DNA of 64,000 nt, from NCBI GenBank assembly GCA_965228435.1, contig OZ245818.1, positions 4,960,001 through 5,024,000 of the forward strand. The letters are read 5' to 3'. Below the pieces are notes generated by a model. The model had not been told where the DNA came from. It saw only the letters and a list, made by a program, of their open reading frames with translations, and ran no database searches. Numbering within the stretch: position 1 is the first letter of the stretch; every line of letters starts with the position of its first letter. The position numbers were made by a program, and so were the translations under genes. Of the stretch, positions 34,716 to 42,910 are shown one piece after another. The DNA is from Hoeflea_A sp965228435. Its GTDB lineage: Bacteria; Pseudomonadota; Alphaproteobacteria; Rhizobiales; Rhizobiaceae.

Positions 34716-35545
34716 CGACAGATTACGCAAAGACAATCAACGAAGGCGGGCTGCTGCTGCTTGGCTGCGGCAAGATGGGCTCTGCCATGTTGCGCGGCTG
34801 GCTCGGCGCCGGTGTGCGCGCCGACGCTGTGACAGCCATCGATCCCCATCCTTCGGACTGGTTGAAGTCGATCGAGAGCGAGGGTTTACAGCTCAATCCG
34901 GCCGAACCTCGGCGACCGAAGGTTTGCGTCCTGGCGGTCAAACCCCAGATGATGGGCGAGGCGGCGCCAACGATCGCGTCGTTTGGCAATGGCCCTACAC
35001 TGTTCGTATCGATTGCCGCCGGCACCACAATCGAGACGATGCAAAAGCTGCTTGGAGCCGAAACACCGATCGTCCGCTGCATGCCGAACACACCGGCCGC
35101 CGTGGGACGCGGTATCACCGCATTGATCGGCAACGGCAATGCCTCCGAGGCTGATGTGGAACTGGCCGAAGACTTGCTGCAGGCGGTTGGCAAGACCGTG
35201 CGTCTTGAAGAAGAAGCGCAATTGGACGCGGTAACCGCGGTTTCCGGATCCGGACCGGCCTACGTATTCCATTTGATCGAGGTTCTGGCCGCTGCCGGCG
35301 AGGCCGAAGGCCTGTCGCACGAACTCGCCATGACGCTGGCGAAGGCCACGGTGGCGGGTGCTGGTCAACTCGCAGAGGATGCTGACGAAGAACCCGAGCA
35401 ATTGCGGATCAACGTCACGTCGCCTGCCGGAACCACTGCGGCTGCTCTGGACGTTCTGATGGACGCCGAAAACGGCATGCAACGCCTGATGATGGAGGCG
35501 GTGGCCCGCGCCGCTGCCCGGGCGAGGGAACTCGCCAAGCATTAG
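34712..35545 (+). CDS. proC: Pyrroline-5-carboxylate reductase family protein
   Basis: 277 residues from the ATG at 34712, overlapping the racemase TGA. Rossmann motif GLLLLGCGKMGSAMLRGW, then KVCVLAVKPQMMGEAAPTIA, VSIAAGTTIETMQKLLG and IVRCMPNTPAAVGRGITALI. The C-terminal dimer domain carries the ProC signature VSGSGPAYVFHLIEVLAAAG and INVTSPAGTTAAALDVLMDA. ProC reduces P5C to proline with NAD(P)H. Because it is co-operonic with a racemase and regulated with a D-amino-acid-type oxidase, a catabolic role, or reduction of another cyclic imine, is also possible; another proC elsewhere in the genome would support that. Confidence 0.9.
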   Translation: MTTDYAKTINEGGLLLLGCGKMGSAMLRGWLGAGVRADAVTAIDPHPSDWLKSIESEGLQLNPAEPRRPKVCVLAVKPQMMGEAAPTIASFGNGPTLFVSIAAGTTIETMQKLLGAETPIVRCMPNTPAAVGRGITALIGNGNASEADVELAEDLLQAVGKTVRLEEEAQLDAVTAVSGSGPAYVFHLIEVLAAAGEAEGLSHELAMTLAKATVAGAGQLAEDADEEPEQLRINVTSPAGTTAAALDVLMDAENGMQRLMMEAVARAAARARELAKH

Positions 35546-35571
35546 TCGAGCCACCTTGCAACAATGCGATG

Positions 35572-37305
35572 TTATGCAGCATTTGCCCGGATGCCCCGGC
35601 GTATCGTGTTTTCCGCGTCCCGCAATGCCTGCCGCGGCGATTTCCCCTGAAACACGGCCTCGTGGATCTGATCGCCCAGCGTGCGTTCGATCAGATTGAA
35701 TTCAGGCACGGGTGGGCGCGCCCAGGTTACCAGTTCGTTCTTCCGCGCCATCTGGTCGACCATGCTGACGATGGGCGATGACGCCAACGCTTCCGGATCC
35801 GCACAGACGGAGAATCGCGGAGCGACCGGAAAACCGTTTTTGACATGCGCCTTCATGGCCTCGGGAGAAACCATCCAGGCGATGGCCTCAATGATCTGTT
35901 TTTGTCGGGCTGGCTCGACATTGGAGGGAATTGTCAACAGAAACCCGCCGATGGGCGCGGCGATCTTGTGCAATCTGCGAGAGGGTGGAGGCAGATAAGC
36001 GACGCGGCGGGCAACCTGCGAACTCAATTCGTGTTCGAAGCGCGCTGCACGCATCGTCCAGCAATAGGCGAGGGCCACCTGACCCGACATGAAATACTGG
36101 ATGCGCCGCTCCCAATCCACCGTTGCAATGTCCGGCGGCGATACCTCGGCGAGCCGGCTCATGTAGTCGATGACTTCAAGGGCGTCATCCGTGTCGATCT
36201 GGAGTTTCAGTTTCTCAAAGGCGTCGAACGTCCAGCTCTCGTGATTGCGCAACGGCATGTCGATGACGGTCTTTCGACAGGCTGCCAGAAAGAACATGAA
36301 TGAATTGGCGATCGGCATACCGCGCTGACCGTTCCAGGCAATCCCGTAGAACTCGCGCGCTGGATCGTGCAATGCTCTGGCGACGCTGATCGTCTCGTCG
36401 AAGGTTTTGGGTAAGACCAGGTTGTTCTCTTCAAACTTGTCCTTGCGCGCCGCCAAAATCTCGATGGTGCAATAAAGCGGGATACCGAATTGCGTTCCCT
36501 TCCAATTGCCGGTGCCCCAGACGGATGGATGAAAATCCAGCGGATTGATGGCGGCATTGGCAATCAGATCATCCAGTGGTGCGAGATCGCCGCGCTCCGC
36601 GAAATCCCCGAGCCACGGCATATTGATGGCAATGACGTCATAATCGGGTGTGCGGTCAGCATAGGCTTTGGCAGCGCCGGTATAGAGGTCCGGCAGGCGT
36701 TTCAGATCGAAGCTGCTCTTGCGGCTAAGGTCATTGCGGAAATCTGTCCACAGGTTCCGCATCGACATGAAGTAGTTGTCGTCATTGAGAAGGAACTTGA
36801 TATCGCTCAGGCTCATACCGGCGATATCTTCGCCACGGACCGGCGAAATGATCTGGGCGGCGAAATAGCTGCCGCCGAAATAGTATTCATCGGCTTCTGC
36901 GCCTTTGCGCAGTCCGAATGTCTCGGCCATGTGATGTTTGACGTGTTTGGCGTAGGCCATGAAGGCAGCGATCAAGGCGTCTGCCGGCTCCAGAAAGTGA
37001 GTCTTCAGGCCGTGGCCGCGGGGCACCTGAAGGATCATCTCGTCCTCGATCATCTTGGTGATCATGCGGTTGCCGGTGCTGTAGGGCACTTCGGCCAGGC
37101 TGATCAGACCCGACTTGTCGATCGGTTTGCGCCTCAGATGGGCGTCGACCAGTTCGAGCACGATGTTCCAGTAGACATCCGGTTTTGCCCCCGGCAAGCC
37201 CGCATCGAACGGAGCGCGCAATTTGCGCAGAAAATCCACGATGCGGGACAGTTCGTGGCTGGAAAGTCCGAGATCCGTCTTTGGCAATATCTCTGCGTAT
37301 TGCAC
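35572..37305 (-). CDS. Winged-helix domain fused to a family-1 solute-binding protein (putative one-component sensor)
   Basis: 577 residues from GTG 37305. No signal peptide: the N-terminus is soluble (MQYAEILPKTDLGLSSHELS). Residues about 40-115 look like a MarR/PadR-type winged helix (ISLAEVPYSTGNRMITKMIE, then DEMILQVPRGHGLKTHFLEP). After a helical linker, residues about 150-565 are an extracellular solute-binding protein family 1 domain: YDVIAINMPWLGDFAERGDL, WKGTQFGIPLYCTIEILAAR, LPKTFDETISVARALHD, and APIGGFLLTIPSNVEPARQK with AIAWMVSPEAMKAH. By analogy with SgrR of E. coli (HTH plus a family-5 SBP domain), it is probably a cytoplasmic sugar-sensing regulator. It follows the dehydrogenase gene by 15 bases and is convergent with proC. 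Confidence 0.82.
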   Translation of the reverse strand: MQYAEILPKTDLGLSSHELSRIVDFLRKLRAPFDAGLPGAKPDVYWNIVLELVDAHLRRKPIDKSGLISLAEVPYSTGNRMITKMIEDEMILQVPRGHGLKTHFLEPADALIAAFMAYAKHVKHHMAETFGLRKGAEADEYYFGGSYFAAQIISPVRGEDIAGMSLSDIKFLLNDDNYFMSMRNLWTDFRNDLSRKSSFDLKRLPDLYTGAAKAYADRTPDYDVIAINMPWLGDFAERGDLAPLDDLIANAAINPLDFHPSVWGTGNWKGTQFGIPLYCTIEILAARKDKFEENNLVLPKTFDETISVARALHDPAREFYGIAWNGQRGMPIANSFMFFLAACRKTVIDMPLRNHESWTFDAFEKLKLQIDTDDALEVIDYMSRLAEVSPPDIATVDWERRIQYFMSGQVALAYCWTMRAARFEHELSSQVARRVAYLPPPSRRLHKIAAPIGGFLLTIPSNVEPARQKQIIEAIAWMVSPEAMKAHVKNGFPVAPRFSVCADPEALASSPIVSMVDQMARKNELVTWARPPVPEFNLIERTLGDQIHEAVFQGKSPRQALRDAENTIRRGIRANAA

Positions 37306-37320
37306 GAACTTGCTTTCTCG

Positions 37321-38244
37321 CTATCGCGGTGACATCCCTGAGTACCATTTCACCAAAGCGAAAAAATCCTCGTCCTTCAAGCCTGCATTTGCAGCAGCCC
37401 GATAGAGTTCCAGGATCAGGCCGGTGGTGAAAAGCGGCAGGTTCTGCGCCCGCCCGGCGTCGCTGATCAGCGAGAAGTCCTTGATCATCTGGTTGACAGA
37501 GAACGCCGGATCGAAATTGCCGGCCACGACCGCATCCGTCTTGTATTTCAGCAACGGAGATGACACCGCACTCTCGCAGATGACCTGCATCATGTCGGAG
37601 CGTTGCAGCCCGCCGGATTCGCCGAGCGCCAACGCTTCGGAAAGGATCGCCGAAGTGGCACCGACGAGCGTATTGAGGACCAGTTTCATGTACCGGGCCT
37701 CTTCCGCCTGGCCGAGATAGAACTGCTGCGTCGACATCAATTCGAGATAGGGCAAAACGGCGCTCCAGGCGGTCTTGTCGCCCGATGCCAAAATCGTCAG
37801 TGCCGCTTGCTTGGCAAGTGCTGTGCTGCCTGAAAGTGGCGCTCGTAAGTATCTGATATTTCTGTTTTTCAATGCCTCAGCAACTGCAACAGATACTTCC
37901 GGCGAAACAGTGCTCATTTCGACAAAAATTGCATTGTCGGACAGGACTTCCGCGAGCCCTGGCTGGCCGTTGGATCCGAAAACAACGTCTCTGAGAATCT
38001 GATCGTTCGGCAAGGTGGAGAAGACGATGTCGGCACTGCCGTGATCAGCCAGGCTGGCCGCCTCTGACGCACCGTCCGACAGCAATGGCTCCAGGCGGGA
38101 CAGGCTGGGTTCGGTGACCGACACAGGGGTGCCCCTGGCAATGAGATGGCGGATCATTGGCGTCCCCATCTTCCCGGCACCCACCCAACCAACCACCGGT
38201 TTCGGTGCCGTATCGCTCGACGCGTTTGGCGCGTGTGAGCTCAT
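37321..38244 (-). CDS. 3-hydroxyisobutyrate dehydrogenase family (beta-hydroxyacid) oxidoreductase
   Basis: 307 residues from the ATG at 38244; the frame starts five codons earlier, but GGAGG within that stretch is 8 bases before this ATG. Rossmann motif VVGWVGAGKMGTPMIRHLIA (residues about 17-36), substrate loop APLSGSTALAKQAALTILAS, and the catalytic Lys in RYMKLVLNTLVGATSAILSE; the C-terminal helices end ALVKWYSGMSPR. Such enzymes oxidise 2- or 3-hydroxy acids, for example tartronate semialdehyde or 3-hydroxyisobutyrate. It is divergent from the alcohol dehydrogenase at 38430 and cotranscribed with the winged-helix::SBP gene. Confidence 0.88.
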   Translation of the reverse strand: MSSHAPNASSDTAPKPVVGWVGAGKMGTPMIRHLIARGTPVSVTEPSLSRLEPLLSDGASEAASLADHGSADIVFSTLPNDQILRDVVFGSNGQPGLAEVLSDNAIFVEMSTVSPEVSVAVAEALKNRNIRYLRAPLSGSTALAKQAALTILASGDKTAWSAVLPYLELMSTQQFYLGQAEEARYMKLVLNTLVGATSAILSEALALGESGGLQRSDMMQVICESAVSSPLLKYKTDAVVAGNFDPAFSVNQMIKDFSLISDAGRAQNLPLFTTGLILELYRAAANAGLKDEDFFALVKWYSGMSPR

Positions 38245-38429
38245 GGTATTCGCCTCCATGTATCGTCACGAAATGTGGGGCCACCATAAATTTCCGTTTC
38301 GGCAGCATGTCAGCGAATTTATCCGCTTCGGAGAAATTAGACCGATTTGCTCGATCCATTTTTGCTACCCGTTTCTTCAGCAGACCGCGGCCCGGCATGG
38401 AATTTCCGGTGCCGCTCTTGGAGGAACAC

Positions 38430-39497
38430 ATGAGAGCCGTCCGTTTCCATGGCGCCAGGGATATCCGGGTAGAGGAGGTTGCCGAACCGTCCACTGCGCT
38501 GGCGCCAGACGACGTTCTGATTGCCCCGAGCGTCACCGGTATCTGCGGGACGGATTTGCACGAATATCTTGCGGGCCCGATCGTGACGCCCGAAACACCC
38601 CATAGCTATACGGGAGCCACCAACCCCCAGATTTTGGGCCACGAGCTATCGGCAACAGTTCTGGCGGTGGGTGACTCTGTCAGCCATGTGTCTTCCGGTG
38701 ATCGGATTTCCGTGCAGCCGCTCCTGTCTCCCCGTGATGACTATTACGGCAAGCGCGGCCTGTTCCACCTGTCACCGCAGATGGCTTGCTTCGGTCTCAG
38801 TTGGGCCTGGGGCGGCATGGCCGAAAAGGCCGTCGTCAAGGACTACAACGCGCAGCCGGTGCCGGGGGAGTTGTCGGACGACCAGGCAGCAATGATCGAA
38901 CCGGCTGCAGTGGCGCTTTACGGTGTCGACCGTGGTGGTATCGAGGCAGGATCGACTGTTCTGGTTTCGGGCGCCGGGCCGATCGGAGCCCTGACCGTGC
39001 TTGCCGCCAATGCCGCCGGGGCAGCGACGGTCATCGTCTCGGAGCCAAACCCCAACCGCCGACGGATCATCTCCGAGATTGCTCCCTATGCCACGGTTGT
39101 CGACCCCGGCACGCAAAACCTCCCGGCCTTGGTCGCTGATTTGACCGAGGAAGGTGTCGGGGTCGATGTCGCCCTGGAATGCGTCGGCCTCGAGGCCTCA
39201 CTCAATGCCTGCGTGGATGCGGTTCGGCGTCAGGGCAGGGTGGTGCAGGTCGGGCTGCACATGAAGCCGGCCAGCATCGACGCGATGCTTTGGGCGCTCA
39301 AGGACATCACCGTCGAAGCCACGTGGTGTTACCCGACACAGATCTGGCCGCGCATCGCGCGGATGATCGCTGCCGGGCACTTCCCGGTCGAGAAGGTGAT
39401 TACCGCGAGGATCGATGCCGACGACGTGGTCGACCGCGGTTTCGAAGCGCTGCTCGATCCGGCCGGCGAACACCTCAAGATCCTCGTTTCAACGTGA
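38430..39497 (+). CDS. Zinc-binding alcohol dehydrogenase, lacking the structural zinc cysteines
   Basis: 355 residues from the ATG at 38430 (GGAGG five bases upstream); the longer frame from 38157 reads through the divergent promoter and is rejected. MDR fold: catalytic zinc ligands in TGICGTDLHEY and the GHE of ILGHELSATVLAVGD, proton-relay region, Rossmann motif VLVSGAGPIGALTVLAANAA with E at the end of strand 2. It is close to the 2,3-butanediol/sorbitol dehydrogenase branch, but the lobe that normally holds four Cys reads PLLSPRDDYYGKRGLFHLSP with a single later Cys, so structural zinc is absent. It leads the plus-strand operon of the catabolic island, 10 bases from the next gene. Confidence 0.9.
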   Translation: MRAVRFHGARDIRVEEVAEPSTALAPDDVLIAPSVTGICGTDLHEYLAGPIVTPETPHSYTGATNPQILGHELSATVLAVGDSVSHVSSGDRISVQPLLSPRDDYYGKRGLFHLSPQMACFGLSWAWGGMAEKAVVKDYNAQPVPGELSDDQAAMIEPAAVALYGVDRGGIEAGSTVLVSGAGPIGALTVLAANAAGAATVIVSEPNPNRRRIISEIAPYATVVDPGTQNLPALVADLTEEGVGVDVALECVGLEASLNACVDAVRRQGRVVQVGLHMKPASIDAMLWALKDITVEATWCYPTQIWPRIARMIAAGHFPVEKVITARIDADDVVDRGFEALLDPAGEHLKILVST

Positions 39498-39506
39498 GCG
39501 TCGGCA

Positions 39507-40583
39507 ATGAGTGAAACGCAAAGCAACAGGGCATTGGTCGTCGGCGCCAGCGGACTATCCGGCAGCTACGCAGCCCGGCACCTCAAAAGCAAGGGCTGGA
39601 CGGTCGTCACTCTTTCGCGCGGTCCGCTCGAACAGGAATGGTCCGATCGTCATCTGGCGGTCGATCTGACCGATGCGGCGTCGAGCCGCACCGTGCTGGC
39701 CGGGGCCAACGATGTCTCCCACGTCTTCTACTGCACCTGGTCGCGTCAGGTGAGTGAAGAAGAAAATGTTCGCGTCAACACGGCGATGATCCGCAACCTG
39801 TTCGACGGGATCGGGGCGGCCCCCTTGCGCCACGCCGCGCTGGTCACCGGATTGAAACACTACCTCGGATCGTTCGATGACTACGCGAATGTAAAGCCGC
39901 AAACGCCGTTCCTCGAATCCAGCCCCCGTCTGGCCGGACCGAATTTCTACTACGACCAGGAAGACGTGTTGTTCGAATGCGCCGCTGCCCGCGGATTCAC
40001 CTGGTCCGTCCACCGCCCCCATACCATGATCGGCTTCGTGGTCGGAAACGCCATGAACATGGCTGTGACACTCGCCATCTACGCTTCGATCTGCAAGCAC
40101 ACCGGACGACCATTCGTCTATCCGGGCTCACCGGAGCAATACGAGGCCGTCACCGACATCACCGATGCGCGCGTGCTGGCGGAACAACTGCACTGGGCTG
40201 CCATCACGCCTGAGGCCGCAAATCTTGCGTTCAACACGGCGAATGGAGATCTCTTTCGCTGGACGTGGCTCTGGCAGCAGATCGCCGACTATTTCGAGTT
40301 GGAGGTTGCGGACTATCCCGGCCGCCCCAGTCCGCTTTCGGACCAGATGGCCGATGCTCCGGCCGTGTGGACGGAAATCGTTGAGAAGCACGGTATCGAG
40401 CCAATCCCGGTCGATCGGCTGGCCTCCTGGTGGCACAGCGATGCGGATCTGGGCCGCACGCTTGAGTGCTTCACCGACATGACGAACAGCCGCGTCAGGG
40501 GCTTTGCCGGATACCAGCGCACGCCCGACAGCTTTTTCGATGTCTTCGACACCTTGCGCGCTCGTCGCATCATTCCGAACTGA
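39507..40583 (+). CDS. PRISE-type short-chain dehydrogenase (5-beta-reductase/iridoid-synthase-like)
   Basis: 358 residues. Extended-SDR Rossmann start ALVVGASGLSGSYAARHLKS. The family hallmark LVTGLKHYLGSFDDYA, followed by PNFYYDQEDVLFECAAARGF with the conserved Tyr, and WSVHRPHTMIGFVVGNAMN, is that of the PRISE group (progesterone 5-beta-reductase / iridoid synthase). Plant members reduce enone C=C bonds with NADPH; bacterial members are scarcely characterised. The name suggests an alpha,beta-unsaturated carbonyl substrate, but this remains inference. It lies between the ADH and YciI genes on one transcript. Confidence 0.88.
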   Translation: MSETQSNRALVVGASGLSGSYAARHLKSKGWTVVTLSRGPLEQEWSDRHLAVDLTDAASSRTVLAGANDVSHVFYCTWSRQVSEEENVRVNTAMIRNLFDGIGAAPLRHAALVTGLKHYLGSFDDYANVKPQTPFLESSPRLAGPNFYYDQEDVLFECAAARGFTWSVHRPHTMIGFVVGNAMNMAVTLAIYASICKHTGRPFVYPGSPEQYEAVTDITDARVLAEQLHWAAITPEAANLAFNTANGDLFRWTWLWQQIADYFELEVADYPGRPSPLSDQMADAPAVWTEIVEKHGIEPIPVDRLASWWHSDADLGRTLECFTDMTNSRVRGFAGYQRTPDSFFDVFDTLRARRIIPN

Positions 40584-40607
40584 CGCGCCGCCAAAGGAGC
40601 AATAGCA

Positions 40608-40892
40608 ATGCATTATGTCGTCCACTGCCTCGATCATGAAGATGCCGTCGAAAAGCGCCTGTCGCACTACGACGCGCACAAGGCCTATCTGGCCCAGGCC
40701 GACGTCAAGACGCTGATTTCCGGTCCGCTGCTCGGCGCCGACGAAGAAACCATGATTGGCAGCTGCTTCCTGCTGGAGGCTGACAGTATCGACGAGGTCG
40801 AGGCGTTCAACCGAGCCGATCCCTTTGCCGCGGCCGGTGTCTGGAAGACGGTTTCGATCCATCCCTTTGCCAAGCGCGTGGATAACCGCTGA
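40608..40892 (+). CDS. YciI family protein
   Basis: 94 residues, a normal length. The fold is the dimeric ferredoxin-like YciI: an N-terminal strand (HYVVHCLDHEDAVEKRLSHY), DAHKAYLAQA with the conserved His, and SCFLLEADSIDEVEAFNRAD-PF with the Asp of the putative active site. Function is not settled; relatives are muconolactone-isomerase-like or dehydrochlorinase-like. AAAGGAG is present upstream. Its TGA overlaps the next gene's ATG (TGATG), so translation is coupled to the Gfo/Idh/MocA gene. Confidence 0.9.
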   Translation: MHYVVHCLDHEDAVEKRLSHYDAHKAYLAQADVKTLISGPLLGADEETMIGSCFLLEADSIDEVEAFNRADPFAAAGVWKTVSIHPFAKRVDNR

Positions 40893-41929
40893 TGTCCGGC
40901 CAGGTCAAAATCGCGCTGATCGGACTGGGCTGGTGGGGCCGCAAGATGCTCGACGTGCTCACCGAAGCCGCCGATACGATTTCGGTTGTGCGGATCGTCG
41001 AGCCGGATGTGGAAGCCGCACGAGATGTTGCCTCCAGGCTGGACATAGCGCACTCTCCTGACCTGGAAGATGCACTCGGCGATCCAGCCGTTGAAGCGGT
41101 GGTTCTGGCCACTCCCCACGCTCTCCACACCGCTCAGATCGAAGCGGCGGTGAAGGCCGGCAAACACGTTTTCTGCGAAAAACCGCTCGCTCTCACAGCC
41201 CAGGAGGCGGTTCGGTCGGTGCAATTGTGCCGACAGGAAAACCTGATCCTGGGCATGGGCCACGAACGTCGCTGGGAACCGCCGATCGCCCGGCTTCTGG
41301 CCATGGCCGACGCCGGCGAACTCGGCCGGGTTCAGCAGATCGAGGCCAATTTCAGCCACGACAAGTTTCTTCAGCTCGACCGTGGGAATTGGCGGTTGAA
41401 ACCCGACCAGGCTCCCGCTGGCGGCATGACGGCCACGGGTATCCATCTGCTCGATCTGTCTGTTCGCTTGCTCGGGGCGGCAGACAGTGTCCTGTGCATT
41501 TGCGAGAGTTTGTCTTCCGATTTGCCCCAGGGCGACACGGTCGCCGCCTATGTCAAATTCAGAAACGGCGGCACATCCTACGTTTCGGCCTCGCTTGCAA
41601 ACCCCTTCATGTCCCGCTTCACGGTATACGGCTCCAGGGGCTGGATCGACATTCGCGACAAGGCGCATGTGGAAGCGCCTGACGGTTGGGTTGTCACGTC
41701 AGCGATGACGGGCGGCGAGATCGCGGTCGAGGAGGTGGCGCCGGCAGAGCCGGTGAAGGACAACCTCGTGGCATTTGCGCGGGCTGTTCGCGGGGATGCT
41801 CGCTATCCGATTTCCGGTTCCGACCTGATCAACAACATCGCGCTCCTCGAGGCGGTTTTCAAATCTGCGTCAAGCGGCCGGATCGAACAGGTGGAGCAGC
41901 AGATCCAGAGCAATTCGGAGGCCGCATAA
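40892..41929 (+). CDS. Gfo/Idh/MocA family oxidoreductase
   Basis: 345 residues. Rossmann motif IALIGLGWWGRKMLDVLTEA, then AVVLATPHALHTAQIEAAVK and the EKP motif KHVFCEKPLALTAQEAVRSV with the catalytic Lys. The C-terminal alpha/beta domain carries GGMTATGIHLLDLSVRLLGA with the conserved Asp/His. Members oxidise or reduce sugars and inositols with NAD(P). It is coupled at both ends (TGATG with yciI, TAATG with the next dehydrogenase), which places it in the centre of the pathway operon. Confidence 0.93.
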   Translation: MSGQVKIALIGLGWWGRKMLDVLTEAADTISVVRIVEPDVEAARDVASRLDIAHSPDLEDALGDPAVEAVVLATPHALHTAQIEAAVKAGKHVFCEKPLALTAQEAVRSVQLCRQENLILGMGHERRWEPPIARLLAMADAGELGRVQQIEANFSHDKFLQLDRGNWRLKPDQAPAGGMTATGIHLLDLSVRLLGAADSVLCICESLSSDLPQGDTVAAYVKFRNGGTSYVSASLANPFMSRFTVYGSRGWIDIRDKAHVEAPDGWVVTSAMTGGEIAVEEVAPAEPVKDNLVAFARAVRGDARYPISGSDLINNIALLEAVFKSASSGRIEQVEQQIQSNSEAA

Positions 41930-42909
41930 TGAAGGCGCTCGTTTTCGACGAACCCAACAACCCGGTCGTCCGGCAGGTGGAAATGCCGACATGCGGTGTC
42001 AACGAGGTGCTCGTTCGTTCCCGCAAGGTGGGCATATGTCACTCGGATTACGAACTGCTGGCCGGCCAGTACATCATCCCGATCTCCTATCCCGTCACAC
42101 CCGGGCACGAGTGGGTCGGCGAGGTGGTGGAAACCGGGAGAAACGTCACCGGACTGGAGGTCGGGGACCGGGTCGTCGGCGAATGCGTCATTCAGACGCC
42201 GGAGCGCATTCACCATTTCGGATTTTCGATGGACGGTGCGGATCGCGAGTATTTCGCCGCAAAACCCGAGTGGTTGCACAAGCTGCCCGACGGGGTGGAT
42301 GACAGCAAGGGCGCGCTGATCGAGCCGTTCACCTGTGGTTATTACGCGGTCCTTCGACACGGTGGAGTCGACGCGTCACAAACGGTGGTCGTCTCCGGAG
42401 GCGGGACGATCGGATTGGTCGCTGCCGCTGCCGCCATCGGCATGGGCGCTCGGGTGATTGTTGTCGATCCGGTTCGCTTGCGGCGCGATATTGCCAGCCG
42501 ACTCGGCGCTGACGGAACCGTCGATCCGACGGAAGCAGACCCGGTTGAGGCGATTCATGAGATGACCAAAGGCGGCGCCGACCTTGTCGTGGAAGCGGCA
42601 GGTCACTCCGCGTCGCTTGCCAATGTCTTCGACTACGCGCGGCCGGAAGGTTGTGTGTCGATGGTCGGGATCAATATCGGCCAGGCAATTCCGGTCGAGT
42701 TGGGCAAAGTCCAGATCAAGGATCTGACGGTGCGGGGCTGCATCGGCTCACCCGGCGTCTGGCCGGCGGCTATCCGTTTTCTGGAGCGAACCGGCCTCGA
42801 TCTCTCTCCCATTCAAACCCACCATTTCGATCTGGACGATGCGCTCGGTGCATTCGAGCTCGGAAAACGACCGGACGAAGCGGTCAAGGTGACCCTGGAC
42901 GTCGCGTGA
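41929..42909 (+). CDS. Medium-chain alcohol dehydrogenase, zinc-binding but without structural zinc lobe
   Basis: 326 residues from the ATG at 41929, overlapping the previous stop as TAATG; the open frame begins earlier within that gene. Catalytic zinc site in VGICHSDYELLAGQYIIPIS and TPGHEWVGEVVETGR, Rossmann motif VVVSGGGTIGLVAAAAAIGM with D at strand-2 end (VIVVDPVRL). The four-Cys lobe of threonine/sorbitol dehydrogenases is replaced by ECVIQTPERIHHFGFSMDG, with two adjacent His. It resembles sugar/polyol dehydrogenases. It is followed after one base by the ABC permease gene. Confidence 0.9.
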   Translation: MKALVFDEPNNPVVRQVEMPTCGVNEVLVRSRKVGICHSDYELLAGQYIIPISYPVTPGHEWVGEVVETGRNVTGLEVGDRVVGECVIQTPERIHHFGFSMDGADREYFAAKPEWLHKLPDGVDDSKGALIEPFTCGYYAVLRHGGVDASQTVVVSGGGTIGLVAAAAAIGMGARVIVVDPVRLRRDIASRLGADGTVDPTEADPVEAIHEMTKGGADLVVEAAGHSASLANVFDYARPEGCVSMVGINIGQAIPVELGKVQIKDLTVRGCIGSPGVWPAAIRFLERTGLDLSPIQTHHFDLDDALGAFELGKRPDEAVKVTLDVA

Positions 42910-42910
42910 C

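Noticed and set aside
38157..38429. N-terminal extension of the ADH frame
   Set aside because: It crosses the divergent promoter; the ATG at 38430 has an ideal ribosome site and the MDR fold starts there.
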